From: Thiothrix sp.
Lineage (GTDB): Bacteria; Pseudomonadota; Gammaproteobacteria; Thiotrichales; Thiotrichaceae
Direction: 5' to 3'
DNA length: 51,960 bases
Assembly (NCBI GenBank): GCA_020442915.1
Contig: JAGRJD010000012.1
Location: 1-51,960 of the forward strand
A program made the translations under genes and the position numbers. Positions within the stretch are counted from its first letter, which is position 1, and each line of letters opens with the position of its first letter. Below the pieces are notes generated by a model. It was given only the letters and a program-made list of their open reading frames with translations. It was not told where the DNA came from and did not search any database. Positions 42,606 through 51,831 of this stretch are shown in pieces.

Positions 42606-43465
42606 GGGTGCTGCTGCAGCAAGCCGGGCAGCTGTTGCGGAACACGCTGGCACTGTTCATGCAGAACCACTGCTTCGAGTCGGGTGCCGCACTCGCATTT
42701 TATGCCATGCTTTCGCTGGCACCGGTGCTGATCATCCTGCTGGCGATTACCGGCTACTTCTTCGGTGACGAGGCTGCACAGGCGGAAATTCTGCGTGAGC
42801 TGGGCCGGGTCATGGGCGCTGACAAGGCGGAGGTGCTGCTGGGCATCGTCAGGTCAGCCGTCCTGCCGGAGCAGAGTGCGGTGCTGGATTTCCTGACGGT
42901 ACTGGGGCTGCTGTTTGCGGCTACCGGCATGTTCGGCACCCTGGAACTGTCGTTGCACCGGATCTGGAAAACCGAGGTAACACTGCATTTTTTCTGGCAG
43001 ATGGCATTGACGCGCCTGCGGGCTTTCATCCTGCTGGCGGTTATCGGGGCATTGCTGATTTTTATTCACCTGCTCAACGGCCTGATTGAACTGGCGCTGT
43101 ATTATGTCAGCGTCCTGTTCGCACCTTATGAGAATACTCTGGTCGCCCTGCTCAACAGCAGCATTTATTACCTGTGCAGTGCGCTGCTGTTCGCCTTCAT
43201 TTTCCGGCTCATGTCCGGAGCCGGTCCCGGCCTGCTGCAGGTGCTGGCCGGGGGCGTTTTTACGGCCCTGCTGTTCGGAGCCGGTAAATATTTCATTACC
43301 CTGTACCTGTCGGAAAGTTTCGTGATCAGCAGTTACGGGGCCGCCAGTACCTTTGTCGCCATCCTGTTCTGGGCTTATTACAGTGGCGTGATCCTGCTGC
43401 TGGGCGGGTGTTTCACCCGTGCCCTTGAGCTGCACTGCGCTCCCCCGCTACCTGCCACGGTCTGA
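42602..43465 (+). CDS. YihY/BrkB family membrane protein
   Basis: 287 residues with about six membrane segments (residues 27-48, 96-118, 138-160, 180-200, 215-235 and 245-270). ESGAALAFYAMLSLAPVLIIL, LEDLSLHRIWKTE-like LELSLHRIWKT and YGAASTFVAILFWAYYSGVILLLG are the family hallmarks. YihY/BrkB proteins are conserved inner-membrane proteins of unknown function, at times misnamed ribonuclease BN. The GTG at 42602 overlaps the preceding stop, so it ends the pxp operon, though a functional link to 5-oxoproline is not known. Confidence 0.85.
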   Translation: MRVLLQQAGQLLRNTLALFMQNHCFESGAALAFYAMLSLAPVLIILLAITGYFFGDEAAQAEILRELGRVMGADKAEVLLGIVRSAVLPEQSAVLDFLTVLGLLFAATGMFGTLELSLHRIWKTEVTLHFFWQMALTRLRAFILLAVIGALLIFIHLLNGLIELALYYVSVLFAPYENTLVALLNSSIYYLCSALLFAFIFRLMSGAGPGLLQVLAGGVFTALLFGAGKYFITLYLSESFVISSYGAASTFVAILFWAYYSGVILLLGGCFTRALELHCAPPLPATV

Positions 43466-43536
43466 CTGTTTTTACCTGGCCGTTACCGGTATCCTTTGCG
43501 CTGTTTAAAATTCCGGAATAACGAAAGGAGTCCTGT

Positions 43537-44193
43537 GTGGAGCGATTTGCTGTTATTGGGCTGGGGCGTTTTGGTGCTGCGGTGGCCAGAGAGTTGATGC
43601 GGCTGGAAAACATTGTGGTCGGTATCGACATGGATGCCAAACTGGTCAACCGCATGGCGGATTCCCTCACGGATGGAGTGATTGCCGATGCCACCGATGA
43701 ACAGGCGCTGCGTGAACTGGATATCAGCCAGTATGAGGCGGTGGTGGTGGCCATGGGCAGCCTGGAAACCAGTATTCTCTGCATCCTGAACCTCAAGGCA
43801 CAGGGGGTGAAGAACATCTGGGCCAAGGCAGCCTCGAAACCCCATCACACCATTTTATCCCGGCTGGGAGTGACCCGGGTCATCCATCCGGAAGGCGAAA
43901 TGGGTATTCGGGTGGCACAGGCCATCAACTATCCGCTGATCAGCCAGTTTATGCGTCTGGGTGGTGGTTTCTATCTGGTGGATGTGGAGGTGAAGGAGCA
44001 GTGGGGAGACAAGACCCTGGCGGAGATCCTGGCCCCGCTGCCTGATCCGGGTATCGTGCAAAGCGTGCTGGTACGGCGCAAGGCGGAAATTCTGCCGGCA
44101 CCGAAACCGGATTTCATCCTGCAGCAGGATGACCGTCTGGTGCTGGCCGGCTCGCTTACCGCCCTGAAATCCCTGGCAAAACGATGGCTTTGA
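43537..44193 (+). CDS. Potassium uptake regulatory subunit (KtrA/TrkA type)
   Basis: 218 residues. An RCK_N domain with the nucleotide loop FAVIGLGRFGAAVA (residues 4-17) and ADATDEQALREL, then RCK_C from about residue 135. Such proteins bind NAD(H)/ATP and gate a TrkH/KtrB channel; its partner is the next gene, three bases away. The length, with a single RCK pair, fits KtrA rather than the double TrkA of enterics. Start GTG at 43537 with AAAGGAG six bases upstream. Cytosolic, membrane-associated. Confidence 0.9.
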   Translation: MERFAVIGLGRFGAAVARELMRLENIVVGIDMDAKLVNRMADSLTDGVIADATDEQALRELDISQYEAVVVAMGSLETSILCILNLKAQGVKNIWAKAASKPHHTILSRLGVTRVIHPEGEMGIRVAQAINYPLISQFMRLGGGFYLVDVEVKEQWGDKTLAEILAPLPDPGIVQSVLVRRKAEILPAPKPDFILQQDDRLVLAGSLTALKSLAKRWL

Positions 44194-44196
44194 CGC

Positions 44197-45561
44197 ATGT
44201 TCAGACGCTATTTTTACCGCTGGCGCCGGTATGCCAGAAACTGGGGTGCCAACCTGACCCGTTTCAATCCGCCCGCCCTGCTGACCCTGGGTTTTGTACT
44301 GCTGATCGTGATCGGGGCGGCGTTGCTGAAACTGCCCTTTGCCAGCCACGCCACCACCACCTGGCTGGATGCCCTGTTTACCGCCACTTCGGCTGTGACC
44401 GTGACCGGGCTGGTGGTGGTGGATACCGGAACGCATTATACCCTGTTCGGGCAGGTGGTCATCGCCCTGCTGATTCAGGTGGGAGGACTCGGGTTCATGA
44501 CCTTTGCCGTGGTCGGGGCCAGCATGCTCGGCACCAAGATCGGCTTTCTGCAGCAACGGGTGGCACAGGAGGCCATGAACCAGACCAGTCTGGAGCGGGT
44601 CGGCCAGACCGCGCGGGCTGTGCTGGTTTATTCCCTGAGCATCGAGAGCGTGGGTTTTGTGCTGCTGCTGCTGCGCTGGGGACCGGAGCTGGGCTGGCTG
44701 CAGGCCGGCTGGGAAGCCCTGTTCTATACCGTTTCCGCCTTCAACAATGCCGGTTTCGCCCTGAACGCCGGTAGCCTGATGCCCTATGCCGGGAGCTGGC
44801 TGGTGAATCTGGTGATCACCACCTTATTCATCAGCGGCGGTATCGGCTTTGTGGTGCTGATGGATGTCTGGGAAAAGCGGCGCTGGCGTTTCTTCAGCGT
44901 GAACACGCGCATGGTGCTGCTGGCGACCCTGATCATCAACGTGGTGGCTTTCCTGCTGATCTGGCTGCTGGAAGTCAACAACCCGGCCACCCTCGGCCCG
45001 ATGGACTGGCAGGGCCAGGTACTGACTGCCTGGTTTCAGGCCGTGACACCGCGCACTGCCGGCTTCAATACCCTGGATATTGCATCCATGACCAACGCCT
45101 CGCTGGTGCTGATCATACTGCTCATGTTCATCGGTGGCGGTTCCCTGAGTACTGCCAGCGGCCTGAAAGTCGGCACTTTTGTGGTGCTGATGATGTCAAC
45201 CTTCGCCTTTCTGCGCCAGCGTGAGGAGGTCACGGTCCTGAAGCGTACGGTGCCGCTGACCCAGGTGATGAAGGCACTGTCCCTGATGATGGCCTCCCTG
45301 TTCCTGATTTTCATGGGCATTTTCATTCTGGATGCCACCGAACACACGACCTTCCAGAAAGTCGTGTTTGAAGTGGTCTCGGCCATCAGTACCGTCGGAC
45401 TGTCACTGGGGCTGACCGGTGAATTGAGCGGTGCTGGCCGGGCCGTGGTGATTTTCCTGATGGTAGCCGGACGCCTGGGACCGCTGACGCTGGCCTACCT
45501 GATTGCCAGTCCGCGCCGGACCCATATCCGTTATGCGGATGCGAAACTGCAGATCGGCTGA
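44197..45561 (+). CDS. TrkH/KtrB family potassium uptake channel
   Basis: 454 residues. Four M-P-M repeats of the TrkH/HKT/KtrB superfamily, with filter-type segments TSAVTVTGLVVVD, SAFNNAGFALN, TPRTAGFNTLD and AISTVGLSLGLTG, each holding the selectivity glycine. Size fits KtrB-like (about 450) rather than TrkH (about 480). With the preceding RCK protein it makes a K+ (possibly Na+-coupled) uptake system. A hairpin follows at 45578-45609. Confidence 0.9.
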   Translation: MFRRYFYRWRRYARNWGANLTRFNPPALLTLGFVLLIVIGAALLKLPFASHATTTWLDALFTATSAVTVTGLVVVDTGTHYTLFGQVVIALLIQVGGLGFMTFAVVGASMLGTKIGFLQQRVAQEAMNQTSLERVGQTARAVLVYSLSIESVGFVLLLLRWGPELGWLQAGWEALFYTVSAFNNAGFALNAGSLMPYAGSWLVNLVITTLFISGGIGFVVLMDVWEKRRWRFFSVNTRMVLLATLIINVVAFLLIWLLEVNNPATLGPMDWQGQVLTAWFQAVTPRTAGFNTLDIASMTNASLVLIILLMFIGGGSLSTASGLKVGTFVVLMMSTFAFLRQREEVTVLKRTVPLTQVMKALSLMMASLFLIFMGIFILDATEHTTFQKVVFEVVSAISTVGLSLGLTGELSGAGRAVVIFLMVAGRLGPLTLAYLIASPRRTHIRYADAKLQIG

Positions 45562-45577
45562 GGGTCACGGGCAGACG

Positions 45578-45609
45578 ATACCGGACGGGACGGTACTACC
45601 GTCCGGTAT
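45578..45609. terminator. Perfect 11-bp hairpin after the potassium operon
   Basis: ATACCGGACGG (45578-45588) and CCGTCCGGTAT (45599-45609) pair fully around a ten-base loop. It lies 17 bases past the channel gene stop and between that and a convergent broken hydrolase gene. The T tract is missing on both sides; terminator-like. Confidence 0.5.
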
Positions 45610-45665
45610 TGTGGGCAGACGGGAAACGGGAGCAGGGTGACTGTGTGCTGCCAGTCTGTTGATGA

Positions 45666-46405
45666 TCAAAGTTTCGATAGAAAATCGTCAATGGCATTCA
45701 GGGCCTGTCGATAGCCGATGGTTCCGGGCAGAAAGATGTGGTTTTCGTCATCAAGCATCACAAACTCGGCATTCGGCATCAGGGCTGCCAGCCGCCGGCC
45801 CTCATCCACACTGACCGAGCGGTCTCCACGTGAGTGCAGCATGTGAAGAAACGCCGGTATTCCGGATTGTTGTCATCCCAGCCGGCTTCGATCAGGGTTT
45901 TGCTGCTCCGGTATTTGCTGCGTTCACTTTCTTTACCACTGGTGAGCCAGCCACGCCCGAATCCGCCCTGGCCGATAATGCCCAGTACCCGCTCCGGATA
46001 GCGGTGTGCAAAGGCAATCGCAAAGGCAACGCCTTGTGACGGGCCGAACAGCAGGAAACGCTCAAGCCCGGCAGCATCAGCGACTGCCCGCATGTCCTCG
46101 ACCATGTCATCGATACGCAATATACCTTCAACACGATCCGAAAGGCTGGTACCGCGCTGGTCAAAACGGACCAGCTGCACCCGTTCGCCGAGCCAGCGAT
46201 AAAATTCGGTGAAGATCAGGCTGCATGCCTCCAGTTCGATATTGGAAATCCAGCTGGGTGCTTTCAGCATGGGCAGGCCGCTGCCGGATGCTGTCCAGGC
46301 CAGACGGACCCGATCATGGGAGGTCGTGAAGCGGATGGCGGCCTGTTGCAGTGGCTGCAGTCTGCCGGTAGTGACATCGTCACGGGATCGAACCATCAGT
46401 CGCAT
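45666..46405 (-). pseudogene. Broken alpha/beta-hydrolase gene
   Basis: The first part, from 46405, reads as a hydrolase of a group often fused to regulatory domains: IRFTTSHDRVRLAWTASGSG, WLGERVQLVRFDQRGTSLSD, LLFGPSQGVAFAIAFAHRYPE with the nucleophile Ser. It is cut after NPEYRRFFT and the frame goes to a stop at 45779. In another frame just beyond, LHSRGDRSVSVDEGRRLAAL to LDDENHIFLPG and DDFLSKL is the normal C-terminus with the catalytic His, ending at 45666-45668. Homologs have about 70 residues between the two parts, so a deletion with frameshift near 45840-45855 explains it. There is no good start; a stop lies in frame about 18 codons upstream. Confidence 0.7.
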
Positions 46406-46600
46406 GAAGTCGGCAATACCTCCGGTAGCCTCCAGGTGCCGGTGCTGTGAACCGGGTCATGGAGAGGATCAGTGGATGTGTCTGGTCAGGGATGAATTTT
46501 CATAAAAATTTCAGGGTTCTTTCAGGACTGGCATCATCTGCAAAATTATACTGGATGAGGTGTTTCTGGCAATTAATCATGTAAATACAGGGAGGAGATT

Positions 46601-47497
46601 ATGTCTGGCCAGCTGATGGGACTGGGTGTTGCTATCGCTGTCGCTTGTGCGTTTGCCTTGAATGCAGTGGCTGCCGAGCAGAAAACGATGCCGGTTGAAG
46701 GGGCTGAACTCCCCTATGTCGTTGAGGGCCAAGGCTCCCCGGTTGTCTTCGTGCACGGCGCAATTTCCGATCTGTGTGCCTGGGATGCTTACCGTCCGTT
46801 GATTTCTGTCGATCATCAGTTCATTGCCTATAGCCAGCGTTACTTCGGCACGGGTGACTGGACGGACAAGGGCGAAAATTTTCAGCGTGCCACGCATGTC
46901 GGCGATCTGATCAGGTTTGTGGAAGGGCTTGATGTGGGGCCGGTCAATCTGGTGACCTGGTCCTACAGTGGTGAAATCGGCATTAAGGCCATGCTGCAGC
47001 GCCCCGAGCTGTTTCGCAGTGCCGTTCATTATGAACCCGTGCTGTCGCCCCTGCTGGCGAACACGCCGGGTGGGGCCAATGCCGGCCATGCCTTTACCCG
47101 AAATTTCGGCCCCACGGTGTAGGCCGTGCAGGGAAACCGTCCCGAGGATGCCGGGTTGCGCTTCATTGAGGCAGTCTTTGCATTGAAAGATGGAGGTGCG
47201 GTCGGGGAGGCGGGTGAAGTGGTCTGGCGTGAAAACGGGCGTACCATTGCTCCCTTTCTGGCCATGAAAGCATCTGATCCCATCGACTGCCAGACCCTGG
47301 GAACCGTACGGACACCTACCCTGGTGGTGCAGGGGGCAGAGTCGTTCACCCAGTTTTCCATCATGGCGGAAACGGTAGGCAGCTGTGTTGCCAACGGCCT
47401 GACCGTTACCATGCCGGGAGTCAATCATGACGGTCCCTACCGCAAGCCGGAGCAACTGGCTGCCATGATCAGGCATTTTATCGCCTTGACGGATTGA
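46601..47497 (+). pseudogene. Secreted alpha/beta-hydrolase interrupted by an in-frame TAG
   Basis: A 298-codon frame with one amber stop at 47120-47122. Before it: signal peptide (MSGQLMGLGVAIAVACAFAL...), LPYVVEGQGSPVVFVHGAISD with the oxyanion region, YFGTGDW and NLVTWSYSGEIGIKAM with the nucleophile Ser. After it, in the same frame: AVQGNRPEDAG, PTLVVQGAESF and MPGVNHDGPYRKPEQL with the catalytic His, and FIALTD. GGAGGAG lies before the ATG. A CAG to TAG change at one codon would explain it; sequencing error is the other choice. Without readthrough the product lacks the His and is dead. It lies next to another broken hydrolase gene. Confidence 0.75.
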
Positions 47498-47620
47498 GAT
47501 TGCGGTACGCAGAAAGCAATGTACCGGATGACGGTTATACCCACCGTGTGGTGCAAGGCTTTGCGCCCTTCACGCTTCACGGGCTAGAATGCCGGTTTCT
47601 GTTGCCTGTCCGGAGTAGCG

Positions 47621-48673
47621 GTGCGCGTACTTGGAATCGAATCGTCCTGTGATGAAACCGGGGTGGCGGTATACGACACGGATGCCGGTCTGCTGTCCCA
47701 CCAGCTGTTCAGCCAGATCAGCCTGCATGCTGAATATGGCGGGGTGGTACCGGAACTGGCTTCCCGCGATCATATCCGCCGCCTCACTCCCCTGACACGG
47801 GAGGCGCTGCTGCAGGCCGGTCTTGCCCTGCAGCAGCTGGACGGTGTGGCCTATACCGCCGGACCGGGCCTGATCGGTGCCTTGATGACCGGGGCTTCCT
47901 TTGCCCGTGCGCTGGCGTTCGGGCTCGGGATTCCGGCACTGGGGGTGCATCACATGGAGGGGCACCTGCTGGCTCCCATGCTGGAGCCGGAGCCACCTGC
48001 GTTCCCGTTTGTGGCCCTGCTGGTATCGGGTGGCCATACCCTGCTGGTGGATGTGCCGGCTATCGGGTGCTATGCGATTCTGGGTGAAAGTCTGGATGAT
48101 GCGGCCGGCGAAGCCTTTGACAAGACCGCCAAGCTGCTGGGGTTGGACTATCCCGGTGGCCCTTTACTGGCGCAGCTGGCAGAACACGGGCGGGAAGGGG
48201 CCTACCGTTTTCCGCGCCCGATGACAGACCGGCCCGGCTGCGATTTCAGTTTCAGCGGCCTCAAGACCTTCACCCTGACGACCTGGCAGCAGTCGGCACA
48301 GACCGGACAGGATCGGGCGGATATTGCCCGCGCCTTCGAGGACGCCGTGGTGGATACGCTTTTGATCAAGTGCCGGCGGGCGCTGGAGCAGTGTGGTCGC
48401 AGGACGCTGGTGGTGGCCGGCGGTGTCGGTGCCAACCGGCAGCTGCGCACCCGTCTGCAGACGCTGGATGCGCAGGTGTATTTCCCCCGTCTGGCGTTCT
48501 GTACCGACAACGGGGCCATGATTGCCTATGCCGGGGCCATGCGCCTTCTGCATGGCGCGAGTGATGCACCGGTGATCCGGACACGCCCGCGCTGGCCTTT
48601 GAGTGAACTGGAGCCGCTGGCACAGGCTGGGGAGCGGCAGAGTGTTGGCATGTTGCGGGATAATGCCGGTTAA
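47621..48673 (+). CDS. tsaD: tRNA N6-adenosine threonylcarbamoyltransferase
   Basis: 350 residues. Catalytic subunit that places the threonylcarbamoyl group on A37 of ANN-decoding tRNAs, working with TsaB and TsaE. Family motifs are [29 protein letters not shown], the metal motif [58 protein letters not shown] and [16 protein letters not shown] start at 47621 matches the usual N-terminus. The common neighbour rpsU is not seen upstream; the gene stands alone after the broken hydrolase. Confidence 0.95.
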   Translation: MRVLGIESSCDETGVAVYDTDAGLLSHQLFSQISLHAEYGGVVPELASRDHIRRLTPLTREALLQAGLALQQLDGVAYTAGPGLIGALMTGASFARALAFGLGIPALGVHHMEGHLLAPMLEPEPPAFPFVALLVSGGHTLLVDVPAIGCYAILGESLDDAAGEAFDKTAKLLGLDYPGGPLLAQLAEHGREGAYRFPRPMTDRPGCDFSFSGLKTFTLTTWQQSAQTGQDRADIARAFEDAVVDTLLIKCRRALEQCGRRTLVVAGGVGANRQLRTRLQTLDAQVYFPRLAFCTDNGAMIAYAGAMRLLHGASDAPVIRTRPRWPLSELEPLAQAGERQSVGMLRDNAG

Positions 48674-48760
48674 GTTGACATTCATCATGAAAGCCGGTCC
48701 GGGATTCTGCTAGGGTAGCTGCCATTGATGCCCAAGGATGAACCATGAGGAAGTACGATC

Positions 48761-49165
48761 ATGCGTAAAATTTCTACTCTTATTGCCATTTTAACCTTGA
48801 GCTGGGTGGGACTAGCCCAGGCTGATGATATTGAGGATGGCGCGAGGCTGTACACTGAAAAACTCTGTCTGACCTGCCATGGTGAGCAGGGTGAGAAACC
48901 GATCATGCCGGTCTACCCGAAACTGGGTGGCCAGAATGCCGACTATGCACTGGAGCAGATGAAAGACATCAAGAGTGGTGCACGCAGTAACGGCCAGTCG
49001 GCTGCCATGAAGGCCATTGTCGCTGCCGTGACGGATGATGAACTGGCCAAGATTGCCAAATACCTGGAAGCCCAGACGCCTGCCGCTGTGGCTGCTGATA
49101 CCGCCACAGCCGATGGTGCGGCAGCTGATGGCGCTGCGACTGATGGTGCGACAGCTACCCAATAG
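48761..49165 (+). CDS. Periplasmic monohaem c-type cytochrome
   Basis: 134 residues. Signal peptide ending AQA, then a single haem motif CLTCH (Cys36, Cys39, His40) and a likely axial Met in GQSAAMKAIV, followed by LAKIAKYLEAQTP and a low-complexity Ala/Asp/Thr tail (TADGAAADGAATDGAT). The size and YPKLGGQNADYALEQMKDIK segment match the class I c5/c4-half type cytochromes that shuttle electrons in the periplasm. An intrinsic terminator follows. It is separate from tsaD; no oxidase genes are nearby to name its partner. Confidence 0.9.
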   Translation: MRKISTLIAILTLSWVGLAQADDIEDGARLYTEKLCLTCHGEQGEKPIMPVYPKLGGQNADYALEQMKDIKSGARSNGQSAAMKAIVAAVTDDELAKIAKYLEAQTPAAVAADTATADGAAADGAATDGATATQ

Positions 49166-49197
49166 TCGGTATATCGGAAGTCTGTTTTCCCCTGAAT

Positions 49198-49226
49198 CAA
49201 GGCCTGCTTGCGGGCCTTGTTTTTTT
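49198..49226 (+). terminator. Intrinsic terminator after the cytochrome gene
   Basis: CAAGGCC (49198-49204) and GGCCTTG (49213-49219) form a perfect seven-base-pair stem with an eight-base loop, followed by seven T residues. It lies 32 bases past the cytochrome stop. Confidence 0.9.
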
Positions 49227-49401
49227 GCAGCCTGCTCCGCTCTCCTATCCCAAGGCCCCAGCGACCGATCCTCGGCTTATGTATAAAGCCTACGGTGTGA
49301 TGACAGTTGGTTATACTGGATAGCCGTTTGCGGCAATCACCCTCCATCCTGGATTCGACATATTCTACTTTTTTATTGTATAGGACTGAACTTGGTTTTC
49401 T

Positions 49402-50523
49402 TCATCGGTACCTAGCGACAGGCGCTGCGAGAACGTCGCGGCGAATTTCAATACCCAATCCGGGACGATCCGGCACCAGAATACCGCCATTGACCAGCGG
49501 CGCATCAAAGTCAGCGGTGACCTTGGTTGCCATTTCGCGCACGTCCAGAATGCAGCGCAAAGCCTGTGGCGGCACAGTCTGTCCCAGGTGAGCAAGAGCC
49601 GCAAAAGCGACCTGGGAACCCCAGGTTTCCTGCACACTTAACGTAAGGCCCGCACTGAGACACATATCTCGCTGGCGTCGCCCACGGGTTAAGCCACCAG
49701 TCTTGGAGATTTTAAGGCCGATACCTTCAGCAGCATCTTCTCCTATCAGCTGCATGATCGAGGCATCATCGGTAGCCAGCTCATCAAAAGTGATCGGGAC
49801 CGAGGTGCGACGACGCAGGGACAGGGTTTCACGCCAGGTGGCACAAGGGGCCTCCAGCATGAAGTCCAGCCCTTTGGGTAGCAGGTTTAACATGCGCAGT
49901 ACATGCTCAACGCTCAGGCCGCCGTTGCAATCCACGAGAAAAAATTCACCCGGTTGGGCATCGGCCAGAGAGGCTTCGATGCGTGCCGCGTCCAGCATTG
50001 GCCCACCCTCTGCAGCACTGGCACCGACTTTGATGGAGTGTCCTATATAGCCCTGAGCACGAGTTGTGGCCACACGCTGTCGCATATCGTCAGGATCACC
50101 TGCGTGGGTAGAATCGATAACCGGCATCGGCTGGTCCGTGCTTCCGCCCAGCAGTTCGCACACCGGCATTCCCACCGCTTTACCAAAGAGATCCCAGCAG
50201 GCTACGTCGATTGCCGTTTTGGCATGGAGGTGGCCGGTCAATACCTGATCCATCGTCTCGTTGATACGATCAACCTGACGTGGGTCGCGGCCCAGTAACG
50301 AGTCGGCCATTTCGGCGATACCCGCCCGTACACCTCGTGCATGAGAGGCGATGTAATTGGCCCCGAAAGGGGTAGATTCCCCCCAGCCTTGCAGACCGTT
50401 ATCGGCTTTCAGGCACACCAGGGTGGCATCGAAACTGCTGTAACTGTGCTCACCCGATAGCTTGTAGGTGCCGCCCGCATAGGGCAGGTCAACCTGGTAG
50501 ACCTCGATCTCACGAATTTTCAT
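49402..50523 (-). CDS. Mandelate racemase/muconate-lactonizing enzyme family protein
   Basis: 373 residues, enolase superfamily. The N-terminal capping part is KIREIEVYQVDLPYAGGTYKLS with SSFDATLVCLKADNGLQGWGE; the barrel has SIKVGAS, the metal-ligand strands VDCNG, LEAPC and FDELATD, and the base strand LKISKTGGL. This set matches the hydroxyproline-related group (cis-3-hydroxy-L-proline dehydratase and hydroxyproline betaine epimerase), so a proline-derivative substrate is likely, but other acid sugars cannot be ruled out. It overlaps the MDR gene by 14 bases. Base composition around here is visibly less GC-rich than to the left. Confidence 0.8.
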   Translation of the reverse strand: MKIREIEVYQVDLPYAGGTYKLSGEHSYSSFDATLVCLKADNGLQGWGESTPFGANYIASHARGVRAGIAEMADSLLGRDPRQVDRINETMDQVLTGHLHAKTAIDVACWDLFGKAVGMPVCELLGGSTDQPMPVIDSTHAGDPDDMRQRVATTRAQGYIGHSIKVGASAAEGGPMLDAARIEASLADAQPGEFFLVDCNGGLSVEHVLRMLNLLPKGLDFMLEAPCATWRETLSLRRRTSVPITFDELATDDASIMQLIGEDAAEGIGLKISKTGGLTRGRRQRDMCLSAGLTLSVQETWGSQVAFAALAHLGQTVPPQALRCILDVREMATKVTADFDAPLVNGGILVPDRPGLGIEIRRDVLAAPVARYR

Positions 50524-51631
50524 CTACATTCTCCTGCGGCGGTACCAGTACCAACTTGCCGGCATAACGTTTGTCGATAAAATCCTGCTGAGCCTGAGTG
50601 ATGTCGGATAGCGGATAGCTTTGGCTGACAAACGGGCGAATGCGACCTTCTTCGATATAGCGCACGACATTTTCAAACACGGCGTCGTCCTGCCAGGTAC
50701 AGCCGAAGAAGGACAGGTCTTTCAGGTAAAGGGTACGCAGATCAAATTCCACCAATGGGCCTGCAATGGCCCCGGCAATGGCATAGCGTCCACCTCTGCG
50801 CAGCAAGCGCAGCAGCGTGGGCCACTGGGCTCCGCCAACCAGATCGATCACGACGGTTACACTATTTTCACCGAGTGCCTCAATCATATCAGCATCTCGT
50901 GTAACGACCTGATCGGCTCCCAAGGCATGAACCTGGTCTGCCTTGCTGGCGCTGCAGAGTGCGATAACGTCTGCACCACGACACTTGGCCAACTGTACGG
51001 CGGCGGAGCCAACGCCACCGCTGGCCCCGGTGATCAGGACACGGTCTTTGCTTCCTACGCCGGCTCTGTACAGCATTCCTTCGGCCGTTGAATAAGCGCA
51101 GGGAACAGAGGCCAGCTCCACATCACTCCAGTCACTATTGACGGCCCAGGTATCGGCGCTTGGCGCGGTCGTGTATTGCGCAAACCCCCCATCGCACTCA
51201 GAGCCATAGGTCCAGCACTCGAAGGGGCGAAAGCCAACCTGGCTACGCAGCATGGTGCGCACCAGTACGCGCTCACCAATACGAGATGAAGCTACCCCTT
51301 CACCGACCGCTACCACCTGGCCACAGCAGTCTGCACCTTGAATACGGGGGAAGTGCAAGGGTGTGCCAGACCAGCTGGCGTCTTCGGTTTCGGTCTCGGA
51401 AAATCCGCACGCGCACCCTGCATTAGTGTCACGGGTCACTTTTTTTGAGTACCAGCCAATACGCGTGTTGATATCCGTATTGTTGATACCGGCAGCACCG
51501 ACCCTAATCAGGACTTCGCCTGGACCGGGAGTGGGTACTGCAATATCGGAGCGGTACTCAAGTTGTTCAAATCCGCCATGTCCGTTTAGCAGGACAGCCG
51601 TCATGACCTGTGGAATGCTTTGATTGCTCAT
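50510..51631 (-). CDS. Zinc-independent MDR-type alcohol dehydrogenase family protein
   Basis: 373 residues. GroES-like N-terminal domain (VPTPGPGEVLIRVGAAGINNTDIN, GADCCGQVVAVGEGV) and a Rossmann domain with VLITGASGGVGSAAVQLAKCRGADVIAL at about residues 195-222. The canonical catalytic zinc ligands and the four-Cys lobe are not apparent, so it belongs near quinone oxidoreductase-like MDRs; it likely reduces or oxidises a carbonyl using NADPH. Immediately upstream of the enolase-family gene, with which it overlaps, and divergent from lysR. The three form a plausible small catabolic unit. Confidence 0.85.
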   Translation of the reverse strand: MSNQSIPQVMTAVLLNGHGGFEQLEYRSDIAVPTPGPGEVLIRVGAAGINNTDINTRIGWYSKKVTRDTNAGCACGFSETETEDASWSGTPLHFPRIQGADCCGQVVAVGEGVASSRIGERVLVRTMLRSQVGFRPFECWTYGSECDGGFAQYTTAPSADTWAVNSDWSDVELASVPCAYSTAEGMLYRAGVGSKDRVLITGASGGVGSAAVQLAKCRGADVIALCSASKADQVHALGADQVVTRDADMIEALGENSVTVVIDLVGGAQWPTLLRLLRRGGRYAIAGAIAGPLVEFDLRTLYLKDLSFFGCTWQDDAVFENVVRYIEEGRIRPFVSQSYPLSDITQAQQDFIDKRYAGKLVLVPPQENVDENS

Positions 51632-51727
51632 CGTATCTCTATTTCCTGAGTCTTAGCGTTGTAATGGCTAATGTTGTAGTGGCTCTGAAGCTCAAGCGCT
51701 CCATACCAGGCACCCTAGGAAAATGCA

Positions 51728-51763
51728 TTGATTCAATCAAACGAATACTTCTTATAATATAAT
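51728..51763. promoter_or_regulatory. LysR-type operator and promoter elements
   Basis: TTGATTCAATCAA (51728-51740) is a T-N11-A palindrome, the classic LysR box, in the space between the divergent dehydrogenase and lysR genes. Just after it, on plus, two overlapping TATAAT boxes (51753-51758 and 51758-51763) could serve lysR. The operator position fits autoregulation and control of the dehydrogenase operon. Inferred by pattern. Confidence 0.55.
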
Positions 51764-51831
51764 TCAGGTTTTCTTAATCAAAAGATGCGTCAATATTCTG
51801 GCTGATGCCGCGATTGTTAGAGGAGCTTCAG

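Noticed and set aside
47120..47122. TAG as pyrrolysine or programmed readthrough
   Set aside because: No pylT/pylS context or readthrough signal is visible, and all other genes use TAG/TGA/TAA normally; a mutation or an error is simpler.
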